Shown here one piece after another: positions 32,642 through 47,700 of a DNA stretch of 64,000 nt. Origin of the DNA: Elgaria multicarinata webbii (lineage: Eukaryota > Chordata > Lepidosauria > Squamata > Anguidae); NCBI RefSeq assembly GCF_023053635.1, contig NC_086172.1, positions 22,349,501-22,413,500 on the forward strand. Reading direction: 5' to 3'. The position numbers were made by a program, and so were the translations under genes. Each line of letters begins with the position of its first letter. Within the stretch, counting starts at the first letter, position 1. The notes under the pieces are model-generated. The model did not search any database, was not told the DNA's origin, and was given only the letters and a program-made list of their open reading frames with translations.

Positions 32642-32740
32642 CTAATCTGAATCTGGATGTGCATCTGCTGAAAATATTTCACCCTTCAAGAAATCAAGCG
32701 CTTCTTCTTTCTTCAGTTTTTGGAATTTCTGGTAATTAAC
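32642..32740 (-). CDS. FASTKD2: FASTKD2 exon 12 (last coding exon)
   Basis: 99 nt including the stop encode [20 protein letters not shown] and [12 protein letters not shown]. The acceptor has a C-rich tract (TTTTCCCCCCCTATTGAG). It closes the RAP domain and matches human [20 protein letters not shown]. Confidence 0.94.
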   Translation of the reverse strand, partial: VNYQKFQKLKKEEALDFLKGEIFSADAHPDSD

Positions 32741-35700
32741 CTCAATAGGGGGGGAAAAGCAGAAAAGAATGTCAGTTTTGAGCCTAAAGATGAATAGAAA
32801 AAACAAAACAAAACAGTAAATGGACACAGATCTGACACCAGAAATGGCAATATTCAAGCCAATGAGAGAACATTTGTGTCCCCGAAGACACTCCATCGCT
32901 GACCTTAAAGAGGCCATTCTTGAACAGAGGAACCTGGAAGGGAGTGTTAAATTGTAACTCAGCAATTTCATATTGAGAAAAAAAATTCAATTCCTTCACT
33001 TGTGGCCTGCATTAAGATAATGGGCTTTTAATCCCACTTCATGTGTTAATTAGCTTACCAATGCCAGGGGGGTTGTTATCCACACTGCTTTTGCGAATGG
33101 TCACTGTAATTACTTTGCATATAATAAGCTTTAATGTAATTATAAATCTTCATTTTTTGCATTGCATTTCCCTCTGAGAAGCCTCGTGTGGCGCAGAGCG
33201 GTAAAGCAGCAGTTTCTGCAGCTGAAACTCTCCTCACGGCCTGAATTCGATCCCAGCGGAAGCTGGTTTCAGGCAGCTGGCTCGGGTCGACTCAGCCTTC
33301 CATCCTCCCGAGGTCGGTAAAATGAGTACCCAGTTAGCTGGGGGAAAGGTAATAATGGCCAGGGAAGGCAACGGCAAATCACCCCGCTATAAGGCCTGCC
33401 AAGAAAACGTCAGCGAAACATTTCCCTCCAAGAGTCAGTAATGACTCAGTGCTTGCACAAGAGGTTCCTTTCCTTTCCTTTCCTTCCCTCTGAACGTACT
33501 GCTTATATATATTTTGCTTCTAGCCACATGTTCACATACTTGTCAACTTAGGATAATACTTTGTGTATCTGATGAAGTGGACTCCAATCCACAACAGCTT
33601 ACGCCAAAGCACAGGGGTGGGCAACTGGGAGTATTGTGATGTGTGTGTGTGTGGGGTCTGTATTGGACTGGGAACCCAGACTCCCCCTAACCAAAAATGG
33701 AAGTGGCCAAGCAGATCCATTCCCAGGGAACCAAGATACGCAGGCAGTGCACACCTTGTTTCCAGCAGAATTACACCCACCCACAACCGGCCAGACAGCT
33801 CCCCCACAAGCCGTTCGCTGGGGTGGGGCTAAGTGCTGTGGTGGCGGCTGCTTCACGGAGATAGGGGATCCAGTGGGGCTGGCAAAATCCCCCTGGGGAC
33901 CACACACAGCCCACAAGCTGCATGCTGCCCGCCCCGGCCATAGTAAATGTGTTAGTCTGTAAAGTGTCACAAAATGTTGTTGTTCTTATGGCAATGGACT
34001 ACCATGGCTACCTCTCTGAAAATTGTATTGCTGTGTCCCCAAAATTTAAAGAGTAATACATTCAAGCCATATTCCAAAGCAATGTAAATAGTTAGCTGCC
34101 TTAAAAAAATTATCTGAATACAAGAATTCAGACATTAAAAATAAATTAGTTCTTATATCCAGATACAGATCGGTACTTTCTGCTAGGTTGTTATTGTTAA
34201 TAATATCACCATTATATTTTACGTTTCTATCCCAACCTTCCATTTCTTAAAAGACACTCGAAGAGCCCAGATTTCCTGATCATAATTTATATATCACGGG
34301 ATACTTTGATACAACAATATCGGTTTGGTTTATCTTACCGGGATCACATGATAGCCCTGAAGATGTAGATGTCTCATCTTCATTGCCAGCCTGCCTCGGG
34401 GATGGCTTGAATCAATGCAAAAGGCAGACCCAGGCACACACAGCACAGCTATCCTGTAACCAACAGCAATGGTAATAAAACTAATTTGCACACAGCTAGA
34501 GTACGTTGTGGCTCACTGTTGACTGAAACTGGAATCATAATCCTGAAGGCTGCTCCCTTGCTGTTTTGCAAACAAGGCATACAATTCTTTCCATACACAG
34601 GTCTGTTTCTGTAAAAAGCAGTGTGGTATGTTTTTACTTGCCTCCCTTTTGGTCTCCTTCCCATTTAAATACATGTGTTCAGTTTAAAATGGCATTTAAA
34701 TAATGCTTAGTTTAAAAAAAATACCACTTCACTAATCCAGAGCTGCAAGACACTTCTGAGACCCTCCAAATAGGATTTTAGGGGTCAAGGGTTGTGTGCT
34801 CCCCGCTCCATTCCCACAAAAGCTGTGGTTGGCAGAACAGCTGGATGCAGTGAAACAGGAAGCAGCAGCCCACAGCAAATAGCTGCAGCTTCTTTGCAAT
34901 TGGGGCAGTGGGGGAATTTTGGTTTCTGCCTAATCTTAATCGTTCTCTGTTTTCATTTTTCTTTACCAATTTTTTTTTTTTAAAAAAAATCCACCCAAGC
35001 AAGAAAATTCCACGGCATCTTATCTCATAATGAACAGCCATTTTGTGGTGGTGCCCAAGGCAATTTCTCAAATTGCCAAAGATTGCCAATCCCTGGCCTT
35101 GACACAAATATTATTTATTTAAAATAAATACATCCCACCCTTAGGTATAGATATATTCAGGACAATTATGGAAAATGCAATTCAGGCAATAAAACATCAG
35201 GGATTAAAAGAACAGATTAAAAAGGAAATGTCACCCTAGCAGCAGATTTAAAATTAGATCTAACTACTGTTTAAAAAAACGCCTGGCATAGTAGCAGCTT
35301 TTTGTGGCATCAAAATTACAGAAGAATGGGTGCCAAGAGACCCTTCCAAAAATAAAGTCCTTCTAAGACTGAAAAAACCCTCTTAGCAATCCCCACGCAC
35401 CCAACTTCGAAGGGCAGGGAGACCCACAAGAGGATGACATTAATGCACCAGCAGGCACAAAAAGGTAAGGTAGGGTGACCATATGAAAAGGAGGACAGGG
35501 CTCCTGTATCTTTAACAGTTGTAGAGGAAAGGAAATTTCAGCAGGTGTCCTTTGTATGCATACAGCAACTGGTGAAATTCCCTCTTCATCGCAATAGTTA
35601 AAGCTGCAGGTGCCCTCCTCTCTCTTGTATATGGTCAAGAGGGCAGGACTCCTGCAGCTTTAACTGTTATGATGAAGACAAAATTTCACCAGGTGCTACA

Positions 35701-38700
35701 TGCATTCAAACGACACTTGCTGAAATTCCCTTTTCTATGCAACTTTAATGATACAGGAGTCCTGTCCTTTTCATATGGTCACCCTAGGTAAGGACAGCAC
35801 TTTGAATTGCTTTTGGAAACAGAAATAAACCATCAAGCACATATAACTTGCCTTTATAACAACAGGAAGGATAAAATAGTAAAGAGAAGCCACACGGTGA
35901 CAGTTGAATCTGACCTTATGACAAACATGTCGAAGTAAGACCAGTGTAGCTTCTCTGTCACAAGAATCAACAACAACAACGACTCCTGTGTAGTTACCCC
36001 ATTACTAATGGTAAATAGATGCACAATATTCTGGTTCACTATATGAAATGCTTACTAGCCACAGGCAACCAGGTGAATGAGTATCTATTTATAAGTGTGA
36101 TCTAGTTAATGCCTTTGCAATACAAGTAACCCAAACTAAGGCAAAGAGTCTTGTATAGATCTCCATTTACTGGAATTATTTTTTCAACAGAATCTAGCGG
36201 ACTGCTTCAATCAAGCATATAGTCCACTCAGCAAAGAAATTAGCTCTTAGTGTCTTTGAAGATTAAGAAAGCTCAATAGCTACAGCTGGAAGAAAGCCCA
36301 AACAGCAAATTAAAGAAAACTTGTACTTAGAGAAGGATACCTTTGGATTTTAGAATCATCTGCTAATTGATTTGCTTCAGTGTCTGACATCACTGTTCTT
36401 CTGTTTGCATCCATTAAGATTTTAAAATCTGAAGAAAAAGAGGCAAAAATGAAGTTCTTATGAAATAAATTGTTACAAGGTAACATTTTATTCGGGAATA
36501 CAGTAAAGAGAAAGTGCAAGAACAATAGTGTTTCAAGAAAAGTTACACCAAATAAGAGTCACCAAAGCTATACATTTTTGTAGACACAAATAAAGGAAAC
36601 TACAACTTTCGCTGCAGTCTGATGGGTTGAAAGAAGTACGCTGAAAGTGGAAGAAGTGGAACTGCAGATATAAGACAAAATTCAGCACAGACTCAGGTGC
36701 ATTTTAGCTTACTATGTAGCTTTAACTCACGCCAGAGTTCAATCCTGGCATCTGTTCCCAATGCTTAACCCTGGAATGTATGAAAGGATAAAAGTTCTTC
36801 TCAAAATGTTTCGAGTGTGTTTCTTTCTCCACTGAGAAGACTCCAAATGACAGGGATATGGAGATGGGCAAGAACTCCCAGATCACAGGGTACTGTTTCC
36901 CAGAAACTTGAGATTCAGCATAATTTCCCCTAGAAAATAAACACTGGCCCACGGAACTCAGCGAGTTTAAGCACTTCTTTCTCTTTGTTGGATGTAGGCA
37001 TCGCTTAGGGAGCCGAAGGCTATACAAAGCCAGTCTGAACCACAAATGTTGCAGTAGTATACTTAGTATAGAATTTGGGAGCAGAACCATGGGACAATAC
37101 ACTTGTCTGTTCCAGTGTGTTACTCAGGGATACTGTAGTGTGTGTGTGTGTGTGTGTGTGGGAGTATCTGATTTTGTGACATGGATTTATGGAGGGCATA
37201 TTTGTAATAGCACTATCTCACAAATGATTGGGGCGGGGGGGAAATCTTACTAAACAGAATTGGTGAAAGCAATTGCAACATGGGATTAGCATCAAATTCA
37301 GGGGCATGGCAAAGTAATAAGCTTATGTGGACATGTGCGGCTGAATGCTATCAATAAAGGAAGCAACGCGTATAAAAATTGATGGTTCGATTTTTAAAGA
37401 AAACAGATTTCTCTTTAAAAAAATTGTAAGCACTACATTTCTCTTGAAGAATAATTTAATATTAAATAATCTGAATATAAGCATGTGGAGTTAAAGGAGG
37501 CTTTTCTGCCTATGTGAAGAACTGATTTAACTGTCATATCTCACGTCTACCTATCATTCACGAGCATTTCATTTTTGTTTACTACTTTGAGGCAGTGCAA
37601 CAAGGTCAAGGCAGAGAGAAGCATAAAGGAGCAACGCTGAAAAGAAGAGAAGAAAACACTGTCAAGCAGCCAGGTTCTTATGGTCCCATCCTGGACCTCA
37701 CAAAGTGCCATGAATGCTGGTCGTTACACGGAATCTATACCGGAATATTTTAAACTCCCTAAAAAAAAGGAAAGCGTGCAAAGTGTATGTGGTGCCACAA
37801 ATATACACAAGGCCTGGTTGTAAAGAAGAAACAGTACAACTAGTTAATTGTAAATTAACATAGTTTAGTTGCCAGATTCATTCCACTGCTTAGGAAATGT
37901 ATGAGGCAACATCAATGGGGAAACTGGAATTAAAACAGTTTTTCAAATTGGCCTTTTTCCTTGTTGATTTACACATAGGATCGAAGTCCTGCCATCAAAA
38001 AAGTATGCTTTGAAGTGTGACAGTAACGTGGCAGAAAATTTTCATCTGATTTTATTTTAATCTAGTGCTGGACTGAGAGTGCTAGTCCCCACTCGGTCAT
38101 GGAAGCTCACAGGGTGACTTTGGGCCAGTCACAGACTCTCAGCCCAACCTACCTCACAGGATTGTTGTTGTGAGGATAAAATGGGAGTGTTTGAGCAGAG
38201 GTTGTTGGAGACACTTTGTATGGGCTTCCTGCGAATGATTGGAACTACACAGTGGGAAGTGACACTTGATTTCATTTATTTCCTTTACTATTTGAAACCT
38301 GTAAAGTCAGTCCCAATAACAACAATAAAAACAGCTCTTGGCTCCAACCAGCTTTGAGCTCACAGGCCGTTGAGGAAGACCTTGCGTCTGGCCAACGGAA
38401 ACAACTTTACTGAGCATTCTTTGTTGAATTATTTGATGGATTGATTGTATTTTTGCACATGTGATAGAATGTTTTGTATATATTATTTTTAAACATTGCT
38501 ATTCAATCTATAAAATCATTATTTTTAATCTTCTTCCTTAACTTCTTTGTTGTCTATTATAAGCTTCTGCTCGTGCCAAGTACCTCCTCTTTTCCCACTT
38601 CAACCATCTCAGGTCTTCTGCATTAAACTATTATTAAAGGCAGTAAGTAACAATAGTGTGACATCCCATACCTATGTTGTAGCCGTGAGTCACCTGTACA

Positions 38701-41700
38701 TTTGGTTGAAACAGACTTCCATCTCCCAAAAGCGTAAGCAGCACCTCCTGAACATCAGGAAAATTAAAAGCAGAGGCCGGAGGTAGTTTCTCTACTGGTA
38801 AGGATGCTGACTTAATGAAAGAATTTCCATCAAGTGCTAGACAAACATTTATAGTTCGCAACATCATTTCATTTTGCTCTATATTCTGACCATCTGAGGG
38901 AAAGAAAAGAAAGAGCAACGTTGCTAATGAACGAATGCTAAAATCTAGTTCTTCTGGAATACATCTATAACAGTAATGATGAACTAATAGTTAAAAAAGA
39001 GCAAAAGCAATATGGCTAACACTTTGTTGGTAATACTATGAAACAGAAGATGGGTATTTCATGCACTTTTTATTACAGACTTAATTTACAAAAGTCCTAC
39101 ACAGTATTAACCTTGCATGAACAAAAAACATGATTTATACACATCCTGAAACAGTATGGCCTCAACTTTGACTAGAATAAGAATATGAGTCAAAACAAGT
39201 TTCTGACCTGATGTTACCACATCATGGAGGATTTCATCTTGCAGTAGTTGATTAAGTGCAGGTTGGGGAAGATAACCCAAAATGCAGAATGAATATACAG
39301 CCTTTAGCAAGTTCACTTTAGAGATACTGGGGAGATACTTATTCAAGACACTATTCAGAGCCTCAAGGAATCTTTAAAAAAATGTGGAAAGAGAGATACT
39401 GTCACACACAAATAATTTAATTAATCACAGTCTGCAGACAGTTTGCAAAACAGTTGAGAATATCTGTACTTGGCCTTGAACTTGATGGTTTTTTTGTGAC
39501 AAGGTAGAGCCCATTTGGGCCAGGCCAGATTATTGAACAGCCTGACAAAGCCCTGAACTAGGGTTCAGAATTTTCACAGGATGACATTGGTCTACTAAAT
39601 TTTCCTTTAAAATGAACCAATTCAAGAGACTCTTTTCAAGGACCTGTCCTAGGGTCTGTGATTTTCGTAATACAGTGCTCATTTTGATGAGGATGCTGGC
39701 ACTGAAGAAAAAGGTGTTTAAAATATGAAATATACTTATTAAGACGTATATGGAGACTCCCAGCAATTTTCAAGTGGTCTGGGGGTGGGTGGGTTTGGGA
39801 ATCCCTGGCTAAGCCATCTTGGTCGTGCTCACCACCACTGAAGAATTCCATAGGATAACTGTGTGCAAATTGTGCTACTACTTATAGATGGCTAAATTTC
39901 TCTGAAACCGCCATGTAACAGAACAATAATTCCCCCAAGCCAGAACTTACTCTTGATTTTGGCCTCCGGGGATGTGATTGAGATGACAATAGGATCGTAG
40001 AACATACATAAGATCCTTCATATTCAAAGATTCAGGACAAGATATCACTTTCCTACCAAGTTTATCCATCAGATCGACTGGTCGAAAGCCAAGATTCTCA
40101 AAGGCCGAAACAAATAGGATTACCTGAAATCAAAATGAGAAATCTACAAATCTGCACTAACAAGAAAAGTGTTTTAAGAGGAGCCTAAATATGTGAAATT
40201 GAAATAAATGCAAATTCATTTCCTGTTTAGCATTGCCTCCATTTCCCACTCCTTCCTCTGCTGTGAACTCATCAGTTGGAGTTCTGTTCTCTTGTCACTG
40301 ATGGTACTATACAAATAATTTTAAACACCACACTACAGCAGCCTTGCCAGTAAGCACAAGTTAGATTAGACTATTGCCTATGCGTTCCACATCAGGTTGC
40401 AAAATGCGGCACCAAGTATGACATCTGGATTTATTATCGCTGAGAGCATAAAAACATGGCTACCAATTTGGTTCGTGGCCGAATTCAAGGTGTTGGTTAC
40501 AGCTCTAAACAGTTTGGGAACAGGCTACTTCTCCCACACTACACTTTACATTCCACCATCATCTGAAGTTTTTAAAACATGAAATATACTTCTTAAGTGG
40601 TATATGGAGACTGTGGAATTAAATCCTTCAAGAGACCCAGATGGTCCCTCTATTTTGGTGTTTAGATGCATAGTGAAGGCATCTATTTCACCAAGCAATT
40701 AATTTGTGATGATTCCTGCCCCACTGTTTAATTATGTTTTACTGCTTCTATTAATGCTCTCTTTGTTGTTTTATATATTTTATTCTTTACCCTTTTATTC
40801 TTTTAATTATGTACTTCATGTTTATTTTATGACAATGAGCTGCCCTGGGGCCCTATTAGGGCTGACTTGCAAGGTACAAACATTTCTATAAATTAATTCA
40901 ATAAACAAACCTCCCCCCGAATTACAGCTCACAAGAACTAGTCTACCTGATCCTCATATCACAGGATAGTTTGAACTAGTTGCCCTAGCAAGCAACTTTG
41001 TTGATTGTTTACGAAATTCAACAATAAAAATCTTACTGGATACTTCTACAGGAGGTGTTCTGAATATTTATCTGAATATGGTTAATTTTCAGATGTAGTA
41101 AAGCCAAGCACCCCTTTCAATAACCCTAATACAAATATAACCTTAATATTCTTAATATTCACACTACTAGAGTTTCATGAAAGAAAATGAGCTCTACATT
41201 TCTGAGCTTCTTATAGCCTTAACATAAATTATTTGACCTGTTAAACCAACCTTCTGCAACTTGCTTCTCTCCCAATCTGTTAGACTACAATTCCCACTGG
41301 CCATGCTTCCTAAGGATACTGGGAGATGCAGGGCAATACATCTGGGGGCACCAGGTTGGGGAAGGCTGGTTTATACAAATAATCAGATTGAAAGAAACCC
41401 CTTCGCTAATCATTGTCATGCTATAGTACGGTTGTCAAAATTCTCATGAACTATTGTTCTGAAGCATTTCTGGAGAAAAGGGGAGATTGTCGTTGAACTT
41501 GCTCAGAAGGAACTCCTCTTGGGTGGGTGGCTAACTAAAGAAAAAGCATTCAGTCAACTTTTTCAAGCTTTATGCAAACCTGTAAACCACATAACACCAG
41601 TTTTAAAATCTCCGGGCGATTAGCCTCCAGGCGAAGTATAAAGTGTTGGTTATCACCTTTAAAGCCCTACATGGTTTGGGTCCAGGCTACCTGCGGGATT

Positions 41701-44700
41701 GCCTTCTCCCATACAATCCGCCCCGCACGCTCAGGTCCTCTGGGAAGAATCTACTTCAATCAGCAAAAACTAGATTGACAACTGTTACCCACACTGATCT
41801 CTTCCGGCAGGCCTATCCAGTGGAATTTTAGGATGTTTTTAGGATGATTTAACAACGTATATTATGTTTTAATTCAGTTTTATGCATTTTATATTTGCTG
41901 CTGTTCCCCACCTCGATCAGAATGAAGAAATTATTGTTGTTATTGTTGTTGTTGTTGCCATTCAAAGTTACAATAGAAGAGAAAAGAATGGCACCATCAC
42001 TTGCATTCTTGTAGCAAAAATGTACAAATCTACCACAGTCCAATCCATGTGCTGAAGTCTAGCAGAATTCCATAGGATGCAAGAGCTTATAAAAAATAAC
42101 AGATTTAGCTGGACTTCAGCAGACAGACTGGGCTGTGGCCTGTTGCTTGACCTCTAAAGTTGCAGTTACATGAAATACCAGAAAGGTGCCCCAACAGCAA
42201 TGGATATTTAGAAATTATGGTTCACACAAAGACAATTTTACAATTTAACTAGAGGCTAAAGCCAGCCCCATAGTGGAACTCATTTCCTATCAGAAAACAC
42301 ACTGACATGCATGAATACTGCCATCCCAAATTTTACCTGCTTTGTGTCCCACATATAGAAGGTTGATGCTGCATAATCTGCTATTGTAGAATAAAGGGTA
42401 GTGTTGTAGTACATGAGGTCTTTGCAGGATCTCAAAACACTCAGCAGCCGCCAAAACGGAATTCCCTCGATGTTCTCTAATTCACACAAAAAGAAAACAG
42501 AAATTGCAGTAAAAGGATAAGACCACTAAGAGTAAAGACACGTGTGCATTTAAGTTGTTGAAAACATGTCATATCACATCACAGCAGGACATAGAGGTAA
42601 AATATGACTTGCAGAGCCAAACAGCTGTTTAGGGTTACACTTAGGAATAGCACCTCTTTGGGGTTTTTCTTTTCTTTGAACAACTGATTCCCAATAAAAC
42701 AAACTGTTTTTGAACCCGTTTCTTAGTTCTAAAATCTGTTTGCTATGTGGGAGTGGAGAATGTTAAAAATATTAATCTAAAGCCCCCTTCGGCTCTCAGA
42801 ACGTGATGCACCATTCTTTGAATCCTGGCCAATATCTTTTTGGACCAACATTCTTAACAGCTGTCCAGAACATATAATACTAGTGGGCCAATCTATAGCT
42901 AAGACTGTTTTAAATAAGACTACATGCAAAGATAACAGTTTTCCTTACCTGAACATTATTCCTATTTGTCTTCTTTTTCTATTCCTTGCCTAATGGCTAT
43001 GCTCTGCATTATATCTTAATAAACTATTATCCTCCTTCAAATTTAACTTACCTATTAGTTTGTTACTACAGGAATTCAGGATTGGAATAGAGCGGTGATT
43101 CATTTCAGCTAGCACACTGAACATATGATGAGCATTTGGTTGAGTAAAGTGGTCCATCTGACTCAAAATCTTCTTCTAAAATTAAACAGATTTGAATTGG
43201 ACTGAAAACCATGACAAAGTTGATGAGATCATTGTCCACTGTCACAAGGAGAGGCAAGATTTGTTTTCCCCAGTTACCCTTTCTATGGGTATCTGCTATC
43301 CAATTTTCATCCGGTTTATTTATTTATTTATTTACTATTAGAACGGGCATCAATAGTTAAACACTTATTCTCAGTTTCCCCTTTTCTTTCAGCATGGAAA
43401 CAGATAACATAACTTGCATTCTATCAAAGAGCTTAAAAAGGAACACAGAATTTAGGGCAATAGTTATTCTAGGGTGCAGCTGCAATTACAAGAGTTAATA
43501 TGAAATGAAAGAGGTGGACTTATAACTATATTGTTGAAACATTTTTGATTTTATGGATGTTAGAATGACACACACACACAATTACTGCTTTATGATGGTG
43601 GAATGCAGAATCTACCCACCAGCTTTAACTACACGGACACTGCAGTGTCCATGTAAGTTAAATGAACCACATTGAAAACCACAAAATAATGGAATTTTCC
43701 TTCCACTGTCTGAAAAAACATCGGGGTTTTATGTGTGCATTTAGTGCATATTACAAGAGTAGGCAACACGGGGCCCAGTGAGTCCTAGATACCTTTCTTG
43801 GCACCTGTGCTAACACTCTTTTTTAATTGACACATTTTCTTACCACCAGCTAAGATAATTTCAAAAGAAAGTGAGGTGATCCAGAGTGAGAGAGAGAAAG
43901 ATAGCAAGGGTTGAGTTGATGGACCAAAGAGGAGAAGAGAGAAAAAGAGTTGCCTTCTGTAAAAAAAAAAAAAAAGGCTTCTGTTGACACTAAAAACTGT
44001 GGGTTCAAGGGAGATGTTTAGTTGGTTGAGGATCAGACCCCTCCTCTTCCTTCAATTCAAGTCTTTAGGGCAGTTTACTTGTCCTTTGTGACCAGCCACG
44101 CCTCCCATGGCAGCCATTTTGTGGTGGTGCCCAGGACGGTTTCTCAAATTGCCAAATATGCCCACAGGCCCAAAAGGTTGCCTACCCATGATATGGGGAC
44201 AATTCTAGGATAAACTTCCAGACATAGAATGAATTATATACATATTCCTATAATTAGATACAGTGGTGAATGAATCATTCCGATTTTTTACCTCCAACTT
44301 TGTCTTAAGCATGAGTGGTGCATCCTTCCCAATACACTTCATCATGGTTTGCAACATAAAAATATCTGTGATTTTTGGAACTCGCTGCTCCACCAGTAAC
44401 CTAACAAGAAAAGCAAGGGATTCAATCAGTTCGAAAAAAGAACGTGGAATAGGCATAAATTCAAGAAGCGATGATATTAACAGTTAAGATCCACTGAGTT
44501 TAATGGGACAACTTCCAATGAAGACTGCTTGGGCCTAAGCCCTGCTTTCTTTACCCGCTCCAGGTAAATTTTAACATACATTTCTTCCATTCATTATCTC
44601 ATGTAATTGGGAGGCATGTCATTAAATTGTTTATACCAGCAAAATACTCATTTCTAACCTAGACATCAGTTTGAGCCATGATATATTGAATTTCACATTT

Positions 44701-47700
44701 TTTGTTTTAAAATTTTAACTGTAAGTTGCCTTGGGGTCCCTATTTGGGCTGAAAGGAGACTCAGATTTATAAATAAGTAAGTCTCATCAAGCTCATTTGG
44801 GTGTATTCCTAAAAATGTGCAGACAATTATGCTGTACGTTCTGTTTCATTTTCTGAATCAACTTTATACAAATCTCCTTAATCCCCAAATATCTCACAGG
44901 AGATTTAAATATAGAGTGCTAAAGCAATCTCATTCTTTTGATGCGCTGGCCTTGGTCAAATGTAACACTATACTATGGTTTATAATTGAATATTAATCTT
45001 AACTGTGGTTTATTGGGGGGAAAAGACAGCCTCATAAACTGTAGTTTGAAGCTGACTTGTTTCAGAAAAACCACAGTTAAAGACTAACCATAGTTCAGAT
45101 ATAATAATAAACTGCGATTAAGATAAACTGCAGTTAAGATAAAAATGTTAGCAAAAACTGATCTCTTCACGGTGCTAGAAGAGAAGGAAGGGGGGAGTAC
45201 ATGAGCCTAACGCAAGTTCACTTAGAACTGCACCCAAATGAGGCTATGAGGCCTATGAGGAGACAGGTCCCTTTCTTTTCTTTTTTTCTTTCCTTACTGC
45301 AATCCAACTTGAAGAGCTTCCACATTCTTGCACTTTTCCATTACTTGCAAAGTGGCTGCAATAACTGAGAGACTTCGGTCATCAAATTCATTGAGACGTT
45401 CCTATTCGAAACAAAAGAAAATTCAACAGGTTAGAAAGCTTATTAGCCAGTTTTCATGCCCAAATAAAAGACACAAATTTTCAAACGTGCAGTGCAATCC
45501 TATATCTCAAACACAGTTACTTATGCTTCAGCAAATGTATTTTCAAATCAAGCTTTACACGGATTCTCTTATGTGAAATTAACAATGTATTTATTTTGGT
45601 TACAGTGGATTACCCAGGTTTATCTTTGTTTCTTTAGAAGAGAAACGTGGCATTTTTTCTGTGTGCAACATGTACATTAAGAACTTAACAGAGGAGTGGG
45701 CAGAAGGTAGATCTCCAGATATTTTGGACTTCAACTCCCACAAGCCCCTGCCAGTGTGGCCGACGTTCATGAATTCTGAAAATTGAAGTCCAAAAAATAT
45801 TGAGATCGACTTTCTGCCCACCTCTGGTTAACAACATACTTCAGCAATATTGTATGCACCAGGGCTATAAAAATAAAATTGACTGCAAGTGACTAAACAA
45901 ATTCCTACTGCTATGGGGAGAGAGAGCCACAACATGTAGTGTCACATCATTATCCCACAGTTCATACAGAGCTCTGCCAATTGTATACATGGATCTCTCA
46001 TTCGCCTACCTAGCCTTAACAAGGTAGTTCTAGCCTTAAAGAGGTATTAGTTCTTTAATGTTAGACAGGAGACAAACAAGAGCCTTATGGCACGTTGCCC
46101 CTAGCAGCACAGCCTTACATAACATAGAGCTATGTGCTATGGAGAGCGTGCGTAGGGCTTTCCTTGTCCTCTGGCTTTAAATCAGAGAGAGATGGGTAAA
46201 AATCAGCATTAAGGGCACTCTATGGAAATGTCCATCGTTGCTGCCCAGGGAGAAGACCACCCTAATGGGTTATTAGGGGTGGCAAGGCTGCACATCTCCT
46301 CTGTTGGTCAAGAATGAAAGAGACAGAAGGGTGGGGAGAAATTCAACCATAGACCCTGTTCAGAAAACACCATAAGGCTTTTTGCCTTATTCACCGTGGT
46401 TAAAGCCATTGTTTAAGGTGTCTTCTGAACAGGGCCATAGCGTTGACCCATTGAAACCAATGGAACTTTAGTCATGACTAACATTCAACTCTCTTCTCTC
46501 CTTGGATGCTTTTTCTTCTCTCATATTGCAAGTTTTGAACCCTTAAAAATGCAATTCTTTTGGGAAAGCCTGTCTAAGCGTAAGCCCAGCCAGTACCATT
46601 AATAAACGTATGAAGCACCTGCAGTATGCCAGACACAAAAGTGACACGGCCTCATCCTAGGAAGCTTATGCTCTAAAATAGAGATCTGCTGGTTCCCTTA
46701 CTCAAGAGTAAATCCCATTGATTTCAACTGCATTTACATCCAAGTCATACTAAAATCCCATGCATGCTTACCTTTGAGTAAAGCCCATTTTAGTAAGTGT
46801 CTCTGTTCAATGGGGTTTACTCAAAGGTAAGCATGTATGGGATTTTAGTATGACTTGGATGTAAATGCAGTTGAAATCAATGGGATTTACTCTTGAGTAA
46901 GGGAACCAGCAGATCTCTATTTTATAAACTTGGAGGTGCACAGCTTCGCATGATCAAAAGAAAGGAAAAGCAATCCATCACACTTGTGAACTACCAGGAA
47001 AAGCATTTAAGGAGGATTAAAAAAAAAAAAACCTAAAAAATCAAGGGATGGACCAAACTCATTCAAACTTGGCATGCTGAGAGCTCTACTTAAGAGCTAT
47101 CACTGTGCCAATTTTGATCTCTATCTTTAAAATTTACACAAATGTAAGCATTTTTGTTAATTCCATTAAAAAAACCCCTCAAAATCAAGGGTTGAACCGA
47201 TCTGATTCAAACTTGGGGTGGCTAAAGCCCTCCTTAAGAGCTATCATTGTTCCAGTTTTGATCTCTTGATCTTTAAAACTTACACAGATGTAAGCATTTT
47301 ATTTACCTTGGGGAAAAAGACGGGACCTGACCACCTTGACTAAAGAAATGAGTTAAAATTATTGTTCATCTCCCCACCCTTTGAAAGGAGCAAAACAAAC
47401 TTTCGCTCCTCCTCCCCTGTAAACCTTTCCCAAGGGGCAGGGAGGGAGATTTCACCAGCATAGTAGCGCTCCAGGTGAAAAGATACATGAGCTGAAAGAG
47501 CGCAACAACGCATAGACGCGAAAGTGCCCATTGCTCCACTCACTAAGGAAATGAAGGGGGGAAACCCCCCCTCCCCCGATGAAAACTGGATTAAAAAAAG
47601 TAGGTGTGATGGAGCCCTTAGGCAAAGCCACTTTCTCTCAGCTTCAAATCACCATTTGCAATACGGGGACAATAAAACCAACCTATCTAAAGGATGACAA

